Below are positions 1 through 5,167 of a stretch of 5,167 bases of DNA, in pieces. A program made the translations under genes and the position numbers. Source of the DNA: Promethearchaeota archaeon (GTDB lineage: Archaea; Asgardarchaeota; Lokiarchaeia; Sigyniarchaeales; SOKP01); the NCBI GenBank assembly GCA_016840695.1, contig JAEORV010000166.1, forward strand, positions 1 to 5,167, written 5' to 3'. The stretch's first letter is position 1. Every line of letters starts with the position of its first letter. Below the pieces are notes generated by a model. It worked only from the letters and a program-made list of their open reading frames with translations, searched no databases and was not told where the DNA came from.

Positions 1-273
1 AAAATTCAAAAGCATTTTAAAAATCCAATTAGAATTAAAGAAAATAATTACGATTTTATAGGGGGTTTTAGTGCTGAAGTGGAAGGAGGCATCTCTTATA
101 ATATGATATTTGATGATATAATCGATAAAAACACGCCTATATTTGAAATTGAGCTTTCTAAAATAATTTCTGATATAAAAATTAACAAGATCAAAAGAGA
201 ATTTGAAGAATTTATTGAAGAAAAAAAAATGGGAATACATCTAATAGAGGATTACTTGAAAAAATATGAATGA
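1..273 (+). CDS. atpE (A/V-type): A/V-type ATPase subunit E, C-terminal fragment (5' end cut off by window)
   Basis: Subunit E forms, with subunit H/G, the peripheral stalk that holds the A3B3 head still against the membrane subunit I. Frame 1 is open from the first base to the TGA at 271-273, giving 90 codons of a gene that begins upstream. The visible residues include a GGFSAEVEGG segment and then ISYNMIFDDIID. From memory these match the family's C-terminal pattern GG(V/F)-x-x-E-x-x-(D/E)G-x-I-x-(V/Y)(D/N)-x-x-F, the strand and turn before the last helix. The family normally ends soon after the next helix (about FEIELSKIIS here). This protein continues for roughly 33 more charged, probably helical residues. 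A GTG at 79 and an ATG at 103 (after GGAAGGAGG at 81-89) could suggest a small separate gene, but the conserved Gly-Gly lies upstream of the GTG in the same open frame. The gene overlaps subunit A by 8 bases. Identity is supported by both motif and context, though only the tail is visible. Confidence 0.72.
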   Translation, partial: KIQKHFKNPIRIKENNYDFIGGFSAEVEGGISYNMIFDDIIDKNTPIFEIELSKIISDIKINKIKREFEEFIEEKKMGIHLIEDYLKKYE

Positions 274-2107
274 TTCGAAAGCGAGCGCGACTTATGGGTA
301 TATATCTTCTGTAAGTGGCTCTTTAATAGAAATTAAGGGATTGGAAAATCAGATTCGACTTCATGATCAAGTTCAAATCGTTGAGCACAACATCATTGGT
401 GAAGTAATACAGATCTACTCTGATCATGTAATCGCTCAATGTTTTGAAAGCACAAATGGAATAAAACTCAGTGATAAAGTTATAAACCTAAAAGAGTCTC
501 TTTCTATGGAGTTAGCCCCTGGATTATTGTCAAATATTTTTGATGGAATTCAAAGACCTTTAGACATAATTTTTAACTCTTCAGACGGTCATGGTTTTCT
601 CGAAATAGGTATTGAAATGCCCTCGATCTCAAGAACGAAAAAGTGGCATTTTACTCCGGAAAAGAAAATCAACGAAAATCTTGAAGCTGGAGACATAATT
701 GGCACTGTTCAAGAAAGCCCGTTAATAAAACATCATATAATGGTTCCTCCGGGGTTTTTTGGAAGATTAACTTATGTAGTAAAGAAAGGAGATTATTCAA
801 TAGAAGAAGAAATATACAAATTGGAACATAACGGTGAAGAAAAATCTTTCAACATGATCCAGAAGTGGCCTATCTACAAAAATAGGCCATATAAGAAAAG
901 AATTCCTCCAAATGAACCATTGATTACAGGTATGCGCGTGATTGATCTACTCTTTCCATTAGCAAAAGGAGGGACGGTAGCGGTTCCGGGCGGTTTTGGT
1001 ACGGGAAAAACTGTTATTCAGCAATCCTTAGCAAAGTGGAGCGATGCAGACGTCATCATTTTCTGCGGAGTTGGAGAACGAGGTAATGAAATTGCTGATG
1101 TATTGCATCAATTTTCAAAAATTATTGATCCGAAAAGCGGTCGCCCATTACTAGAGAGAATCGTACTTATCGCAAATACCTCAAATATGCCTGTATCTGC
1201 ACGAGAAGCGAGTATTTTTTCAGGGGTCACGATAGGAGAATACTACAGGGATATGGGATATAATGTAGCTGTTTTAGCAGATAGCACGTCTAGATGGGCA
1301 GAGTCGTTAAGAGAAATCTCGGGATTGTTGGAAGAAATGCCCGCAGAAGAGGGATATCCTGCGTATCTTCCATCAAAGCTATCAAACTTTTACGAACGCG
1401 CAGGAGTTGTTTCAACATTAGGTAGTGATACCAACAGAACTGGATCGCTCACTATAATTGGCTCAGTTTCGCCCCCTTCCGGCGATTTCAGCGAACCCGT
1501 AACAGCTACAACCAAACGATTTGTCCAAGCTTTTTGGGCACTTGATGCGAGATTAGCATATTCAAAGCATTATCCTGCAATTAATTGGTTAAACTCGTAT
1601 TCAAACTATCCAGAAAATATTACAGAATGGTGGAATGCTCGAGATATTAAATGGGACGAAATGATTAATACAGATTGGTTTGAATGCCGAAATCAAGTAA
1701 ATAGGATCTTGTCTATTGAAAATGAATTATCAAACATCACGCAGTTAATCGGTGAAGAGAATCTTCCAGAAGACCAACAACTTGTGCTTTTTATTGCGAA
1801 ATTGATAAAAAATAGTTTTCTCATCCAGAATGCTTTTGATGATATTGATAATTACACGGATTATGGAAAATTACTCAATCAAATTAAAATTATCCTATTG
1901 TTGTATAAAGAAAGCAAGCAATTAATAAAGAAAGGATTTATTATTGATGATATTAAAAATCTAACTATTATAAACAATATCCTACGAATAAGTCATACCA
2001 TTCCTAACGAAAAATTCAACGATATTATGAAAATTAAATATGAATTATTAAAAGAAATCGATTCAATAAAATACCTTTATGGTGATCAGCATCAGCGTCT
2101 TATATAA
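266..2107 (+). CDS. atpA (A/V-type; ntpA): A/V-type ATPase catalytic subunit A
   Basis: This is the nucleotide-hydrolysing (or ATP-synthesising) subunit of the A3B3 head. It is 613 residues, full length for the family (about 580-610). In order it has an N-terminal beta-barrel (about 1-75), an ELAPGLL...DGIQRPL segment (82-99), the bulge domain unique to A subunits (about 100-195, with the IMVPPG motif), the nucleotide-binding core and a helical C-terminal domain (about 450-613). Catalytic landmarks are the P-loop GGFGTGKT at 242-249 (Lys248), GERGNE at 270-275 (Glu271 and Arg272, the catalytic glutamate loop), [13 protein letters not shown] at 304-316, and Walker [14 protein letters not shown] ending its strand at Asp339. 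[12 protein letters not shown] at 402-413 and HYPAINW at 435-441 are also intact. The usual P-loop is GPFGSGKT, so Pro243 is replaced by Gly and Ser246 by Thr. There is no intein at the P-loop, a common insertion site in this family. The ATG at 266 overlaps the E stop codon; a weak AGAGG lies 15 bases upstream. All catalytic residues are present, so it should be active. Confidence 0.97.
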   Translation: MNDSKASATYGYISSVSGSLIEIKGLENQIRLHDQVQIVEHNIIGEVIQIYSDHVIAQCFESTNGIKLSDKVINLKESLSMELAPGLLSNIFDGIQRPLDIIFNSSDGHGFLEIGIEMPSISRTKKWHFTPEKKINENLEAGDIIGTVQESPLIKHHIMVPPGFFGRLTYVVKKGDYSIEEEIYKLEHNGEEKSFNMIQKWPIYKNRPYKKRIPPNEPLITGMRVIDLLFPLAKGGTVAVPGGFGTGKTVIQQSLAKWSDADVIIFCGVGERGNEIADVLHQFSKIIDPKSGRPLLERIVLIANTSNMPVSAREASIFSGVTIGEYYRDMGYNVAVLADSTSRWAESLREISGLLEEMPAEEGYPAYLPSKLSNFYERAGVVSTLGSDTNRTGSLTIIGSVSPPSGDFSEPVTATTKRFVQAFWALDARLAYSKHYPAINWLNSYSNYPENITEWWNARDIKWDEMINTDWFECRNQVNRILSIENELSNITQLIGEENLPEDQQLVLFIAKLIKNSFLIQNAFDDIDNYTDYGKLLNQIKIILLLYKESKQLIKKGFIIDDIKNLTIINNILRISHTIPNEKFNDIMKIKYELLKEIDSIKYLYGDQHQRLI

Positions 2108-3482
2108 AAAGATAGAAAAAATCATTGGTCCCTTAATTTTTTTAAAAAATAAGCACGATGTACAATATGGCGAGGTAGTCGAAATTCAGACTAACAACAA
2201 CCAAATTCGCACGGGACAAGTTATAAAAATTACTGAAGATATGATTGTGATAGAGGTCTTTGAAGACACGACAGGGATCTCGTCTGAAAATTCCAAGATC
2301 GTATTTACAGAAGAATCATTTAAAGTTAATATCTCAACAGATATGTTTGGTAAAACATTTAACTCGTTTGGAAAACCTCTTAATGTGTACACCAGACAAG
2401 TTTTGGAAACTGATGTGGTAACTAACATACAACGAGACATTTACGGCTCGCCAATTAATCCTTTCGCTCGAGAATATCCTTCGGATGTGATTCAAACGGG
2501 TATATCGGTCATCGATGGTCTGTTTACTCTAATACGGGGTCAAAAATTGCCAATTTTTAGCGGTCAAGGAATATCACACAATAGATTAGCGGCTCAAATA
2601 GCAACTCAAGCAAAAGTCTTGACAGAAGAGCCATTTTTAATCATTTTCTGTGGAATAGGAATAATTCAAGATGAATTGATATATTTTTTAAATCGATTTA
2701 AAGAGAGTGGAAGCATCCAAAACATAATCTCGTTTATTAATTTTGCAGATGACAACATTATGGAAAGGCTAATAATTCCTCGAGTTGCGTTAACCACCGC
2801 AGAATATTTTGCGTTCGAAAAAGACATGCACGTGCTCGTGATTTTAATCGACATGACGAATTATTCCGAAGCATTAAGGGAATTAAGCTCAGCAAAAGAA
2901 GAGATCCCTAGCAGAAAAGGGTATCCCGGATACTTATATTCTGATTTTGCTTCTTTATTTGAAAGAACTGGGAAAATAAAGGGTAAAAAAGGGAGCATCA
3001 CGCAAATACCAATTCTTACAATGCCAAACGATGATATCTCACATCCCATTCCCGATACAACTGGATATATCACTGAAGGACAGTTGGTTCTTGATAGAAA
3101 CCTATACAAAAAAGGAATTTATCCTCCTTTTGAAGTTTTAGCATCTATCTCACGCCTCATGAAAGATGCTATTGGTAAAGACACAACAAGAGAGGATCAC
3201 GCGGATGTAAGCTCTCAACTCTTAGCGTCTTACTCAGATGCCTTGGAAGTAAGAGATCTTATCTCAATCATAGGTGAAGATGGATTAAACATGGAACAGA
3301 AAGCTATTTTACAATTTGGTATTGATTTTGAAGAGAAATTTCTCAATCAAGGAACCACTGAAAATCGAAATTTTAATCAATCTCTAGATATCGCGTGGCA
3401 TTGTTTATCCAACTTACCAAAAACTCAATTATTCAGAATTCATCAAAAATATCTAGACAAATATTATATAGAAAGGGTGTAA
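2079..3482 (+). CDS. atpB (A/V-type; ntpB): A/V-type ATPase regulatory subunit B
   Basis: This subunit alternates with A in the head, binds nucleotide without hydrolysing it, and completes the catalytic site of A. It is 467 residues (family about 455-470). Visible motifs are GPL at 17-19 and YGE at 30-32 in the N-terminal barrel; QTGISVIDG at 139-147; [12 protein letters not shown] at 157-168, which sits where a P-loop would be and lacks GKT as expected for B; the DMTNY strand at 258-262; SRKGYPGY at 278-285; [13 protein letters not shown] and [14 protein letters not shown]; and SRLM at 358-361, where Arg359 is the expected arginine finger reaching into the A site. TREDH is at 370-374, followed by the helical C-terminal domain. 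The stretch before ELIYFL reads [11 protein letters not shown], where the family usually has an AAMGIT-like sequence. The ATG at 2079 gives a 29-base overlap with A and about six residues more than usual before the conserved Tyr9. No Shine-Dalgarno site precedes it, so the exact start is uncertain. Confidence 0.96.
   Translation: MVISISVLYKKIEKIIGPLIFLKNKHDVQYGEVVEIQTNNNQIRTGQVIKITEDMIVIEVFEDTTGISSENSKIVFTEESFKVNISTDMFGKTFNSFGKPLNVYTRQVLETDVVTNIQRDIYGSPINPFAREYPSDVIQTGISVIDGLFTLIRGQKLPIFSGQGISHNRLAAQIATQAKVLTEEPFLIIFCGIGIIQDELIYFLNRFKESGSIQNIISFINFADDNIMERLIIPRVALTTAEYFAFEKDMHVLVILIDMTNYSEALRELSSAKEEIPSRKGYPGYLYSDFASLFERTGKIKGKKGSITQIPILTMPNDDISHPIPDTTGYITEGQLVLDRNLYKKGIYPPFEVLASISRLMKDAIGKDTTREDHADVSSQLLASYSDALEVRDLISIIGEDGLNMEQKAILQFGIDFEEKFLNQGTTENRNFNQSLDIAWHCLSNLPKTQLFRIHQKYLDKYYIERV
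2081..2087 (+). promoter_or_regulatory. Shine-Dalgarno-like GGTGATC at the 5' end of the subunit B gene
   Basis: GGTGATC is complementary to the ATCACC part of the 16S rRNA 3' tail. It lies inside the end of the A gene and starts at the last base of the assigned B start codon rather than upstream of it. If used, it would place initiation near 2091-2100, where the in-frame codons are ATC, AGC, GTC and TTA, all non-standard. That position would fit the usual short B N-terminus (Met two or three residues before the conserved Tyr). It may instead be a chance coding match, since the bases also encode residues of both A and B. Confidence 0.25.
3475..3479 (+). promoter_or_regulatory. Ribosome binding site GGGTG for subunit D
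   Basis: GGGTG (in the context AAAGGGTG) forms the last sense codons of B and pairs with the CACC(C/T) part of the 16S rRNA tail. Seven bases separate it from the ATT at 3487, which is normal spacing. This site is the main nucleotide evidence that D starts at that ATT and not at the TTG at 3574, which would drop about 29 conserved residues and has only an AGAGGA-like stretch upstream, at 3559-3564. Confidence 0.5.
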
Positions 3483-3486
3483 AACT

Positions 3487-4134
3487 ATTAGTTTCAGAGA
3501 AGTAAAACCAACTAAAAGCAATCTCCTTAGTTTAAAAAAGAAACTGAATTTTGCAAATAGAGGAAAAAACTTCTTGGAATATAAAAGAGAACTCTTGTTA
3601 TTCCAGATTAAAAAATACTTCTCTACCTATCGATCACATCGGAAACCCTTTTTTGAATTATTCAGGGAGATCATGATTAAATTAAATCAAACCTATAAAG
3701 AAATGGGAAAAAATTATGTAGATTTAATAAGCAAGATCAGCATGATCCAATATAAACCTTATATTAGTATTTTTCAACAAAAAGAAAGCGGTACGCTTAT
3801 TTCCGTACTAAGATATGAATTATTGCAAGAAGAACAACTTCCTGCTTACTCATTTGAAAAAACAAGTCATTATTTAGACGATGTAATTATTCTATTAAAA
3901 TCCTTTTTCACAAGCATCGTTGAGTTGGCTGAGAGTGAAGATGCTATGTTAAAAATAGCGTTAAATTTTAAAAAGATCAATCGTAGGATAAATGGTTTGG
4001 AAAATGTGATTATACCAGAATTAGGATCAGATATTATAACTATTGGAAAAATTTTAGAAGAAACAGAAAGAGAAGGATATGTCCGACTAAAAAAAACCAA
4101 AAATCTAATCAATAAAAAACAAATAGTAATTTAG
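3487..4134 (+). CDS. atpD (A/V-type; ntpD): A/V-type ATPase central-stalk subunit D, probable ATT start
   Basis: Subunit D is the long antiparallel coiled coil that turns inside the A3B3 head and carries torque to the c-ring, like gamma in F-ATPases. The C-terminal signature NRRINGLENVIIP (165-177) corresponds to the family's TRRRVNALE-x-x-(I/V)IP. A helix containing EETEREGYVRLKKTK follows. At the N-terminus, codons from 3502 read VKPTKSNLLSLKKKL, then ANRGKNFLEYKRE. This matches the family's N-terminal pattern PT(K/R)xxLxxLKxxLxxAxxGxxLLxxKRD. The frame has a stop at 3469-3471 and no ATG, GTG or TTG before the TTG at 3574, so the conserved N-terminus needs a non-standard start. The ATT at 3487 sits seven bases after GGGTG and gives 215 residues, the usual family length (about 200-215). 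Starting at the TTG would leave 186 residues without the first helix turns. The gene begins four bases after the B stop codon. Function is secure; the start codon is inferred. Confidence 0.9.
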   Translation: MSFREVKPTKSNLLSLKKKLNFANRGKNFLEYKRELLLFQIKKYFSTYRSHRKPFFELFREIMIKLNQTYKEMGKNYVDLISKISMIQYKPYISIFQQKESGTLISVLRYELLQEEQLPAYSFEKTSHYLDDVIILLKSFFTSIVELAESEDAMLKIALNFKKINRRINGLENVIIPELGSDIITIGKILEETEREGYVRLKKTKNLINKKQIVI

Positions 4135-4137
4135 GGA
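4134..4137 (+). promoter_or_regulatory. Ribosome binding site for subunit I
   Basis: GGGA starts with the last base of the D stop codon and ends nine bases before the ATG at 4147. An earlier in-frame ATG at 4138 is followed by GAT and a TAA stop at 4144-4146, so it cannot start subunit I. The match is short, but the spacing is suitable. Confidence 0.4.
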
Positions 4138-4146
4138 ATGGATTAA

Positions 4147-5167
4147 ATGAAACAAAAAGATCAATTGATTTTATTTACATGTAAGATTAGTAGCGGATAT
4201 AAAGATAGTCTCTTGAATTATCTTTCCGACTTAAACATGGTCCATATTAAGTCGAAAAGTAAATCACCTATCAAAGAAATGTCAAAAGAGAAAGATGATT
4301 TCTCAGAAAAAGCGAAAAAACTTCGGCAAAGTTTGGACGAATTTTTCAAAAGACTAAGAATTACAGAATTTAGTTTTCAAGATTTATATGTAAAAAAAGA
4401 AGAGAGGGTTGAATTCATTGTTAAAGATCTTAATGAATTGGCAAACCTCATTCAAGAAGAAATAGACTTCTACACCAATCGTTATAGCGAATTAGAAAGG
4501 TATATCGCACGAGCAAAAATAGAACTGGAAAGAATAACGACTATAAAGCAAGTATATATGTTTTTAGAGAGGTTTAATTTAAAGCGAGAAAGCCTTTCAC
4601 ATTTTTCTGTATTAAACTTTAAAGTATACACCACATTTAAGAAAAATCAAGAAAATTTATCTGTATTATTTAATTTTGCTGAGTTTCCAAACGTACATGA
4701 CACAGCGGATATATCAGATGAGAGGCTCGTGTTTTATGTGTTCTATCCTAGAGATCTAGAGGAATCTCTTAGAGATAGGATAAACATCATTTATGCTGAA
4801 GAAGTACCTATTTATAAGAAATACTTGACTCCTGAAGGTATTAACTTCACTAGGATTGTAAAGGAAATTGAAATTATCGAGAGAGATTTATATAAAAATG
4901 AAAAAGAGCTAAAAAGAATTCGAGATAATAATATAACAAAATTTGCTGCTCTAAATGAAGCTATTCAAAATATTGAAGAATATAATTGGGCAGAGCATCA
5001 ATTTAAAGTTTTACAATCCGGGCATTTAGTCTTAGAATTTTTTGCCCCTAATTATAAAACTCAAGAAATAAAAAAGAAATTAACCTCTGCATTTAAGGAT
5101 AAAATCATTATCGAATCGGTTGAATTAACAAGCAAGAAAACCAATGGTAAATCAAAGGAGAAAATTA
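4147..5167 (+). CDS. atpI (A/V-type; ntpI): A/V-type ATPase subunit I (subunit a homologue), N-terminal cytoplasmic domain, 3' end cut off by window
   Basis: Subunit I anchors the peripheral stalks through a cytoplasmic N-terminal domain. Its membrane C-terminal domain forms the ion half-channels against the c-ring. The frame is open from the ATG at 4147 to the window edge, giving 340 codons. It begins with a short alpha/beta module in which LLNYLSDLNMVHI (22-34) matches the family pattern of a helix ending in L-x-x-L-(G/N)-x-VH(I/L). Long charged helices follow (about 45-150), then a middle alpha/beta segment (about 150-235), a second charged helical stretch (about 240-285), and a module with HLVLEFFAPNYKTQEIKKKL. 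This fits the two globular lobes joined by a coiled-coil arm known for this domain. No hydrophobic membrane segment has appeared by the window end, and the Lys-rich tail is where the family normally passes into its first membrane helix. Sequence identity to the family is low, so the call rests on architecture, the N-terminal motif and position after D. Confidence 0.8.
   Translation, partial: MKQKDQLILFTCKISSGYKDSLLNYLSDLNMVHIKSKSKSPIKEMSKEKDDFSEKAKKLRQSLDEFFKRLRITEFSFQDLYVKKEERVEFIVKDLNELANLIQEEIDFYTNRYSELERYIARAKIELERITTIKQVYMFLERFNLKRESLSHFSVLNFKVYTTFKKNQENLSVLFNFAEFPNVHDTADISDERLVFYVFYPRDLEESLRDRINIIYAEEVPIYKKYLTPEGINFTRIVKEIEIIERDLYKNEKELKRIRDNNITKFAALNEAIQNIEEYNWAEHQFKVLQSGHLVLEFFAPNYKTQEIKKKLTSAFKDKIIIESVELTSKKTNGKSKEKI

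Noticed and set aside
79..273. Separate small gene starting at GTG 79 or ATG 103, with GGAAGGAGG at 81-89 resembling a strong ribosome binding site.
   Set aside because: The frame is open back to base 1, and the residues before the GTG (ending in DFIGGF) belong to the conserved C-terminal motif of subunit E. The purine run encodes the conserved EGG.
983..1015. Possible intein at the P-loop of subunit A, a known insertion site in archaeal and yeast homologues.
   Set aside because: The protein passes through the P-loop without interruption and has normal length.
2186..3109. Minus-strand open frames at 2186-2440, 2666-2854 and 2861-3109.
   Set aside because: They lie entirely opposite the well-conserved subunit B gene and resemble no protein I recognise.
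3870..4112. Minus-strand open frame opposite subunit D.
   Set aside because: It is antisense to the conserved C-terminal signature of D and has no supporting context.
3574..4134. Subunit D starting at TTG 3574 (186 residues).
   Set aside because: It would remove about 29 residues that match the conserved D N-terminus and are encoded in frame immediately upstream.
4138..4146. Two-codon upstream open frame (ATG GAT TAA) just before subunit I, possibly a regulatory leader.
   Set aside because: It is too short to distinguish from chance in a 12-base gap. The TAA only fixes the start of subunit I at 4147.
1..5167. F-type ATPase alpha/beta genes as the identity of the two large genes.
   Set aside because: The larger gene has the A-type bulge domain and GERGNE loop, and the smaller has the B-type replacement of the P-loop. 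The D and I neighbours also belong only to A/V-type enzymes.

Overview
The window is one strand of a rotary A/V-type (archaeal/vacuolar-type) ATPase operon. Five co-directional genes lie almost end to end on the + strand: the 3' end of subunit E (1-273), catalytic subunit A (266-2107), non-catalytic subunit B (2079-3482), central-stalk subunit D (3487-4134) and the cytoplasmic part of membrane-anchored subunit I (from 4147, running off the right edge). There are no long non-coding stretches. Adjacent genes overlap by 8 and 29 bases or are separated by 4 and 12 bases, so they are probably co-transcribed and translationally coupled. I see no promoter, terminator, RNA gene, mobile element or CRISPR array.

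The organism is an AT-rich prokaryote whose proteins are heavy in Lys, Ile and Asn. A/V-type ATPases occur in archaea and in many bacteria (for example Thermus, clostridia, chlamydiae and spirochaetes). AT-rich archaea, including Asgard-type lineages, and AT-rich bacteria both remain possible. Arginine is written with both AGA and CGN codons, which does not settle the question. I therefore name no lineage.

How the parts work together: A and B alternate in a hexameric head. A carries the catalytic site (P-loop, GERGNE loop, Walker B Asp). B has lost its P-loop but keeps the Ser-Arg that supplies the arginine finger. D is the coiled-coil axle in the centre of the head. E is part of the peripheral stalk, which binds the N-terminal domain of I. 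The membrane half of I, with subunit K (the c-ring), moves the ions. Subunits C, F, H/G and K are not in the window, so the coupling ion (H+ or Na+) cannot be read here.

The points most worth a second look are: subunit D appears to start at a rare ATT codon, because its conserved N-terminus is encoded with no in-frame ATG, GTG or TTG; the gene order is E-A-B-D-I, with I downstream and no C or F between E and A; and subunit E carries an extra charged C-terminal helix. Nothing in the window points to an undescribed system. It is a recognisable but rather divergent A/V-ATPase operon.
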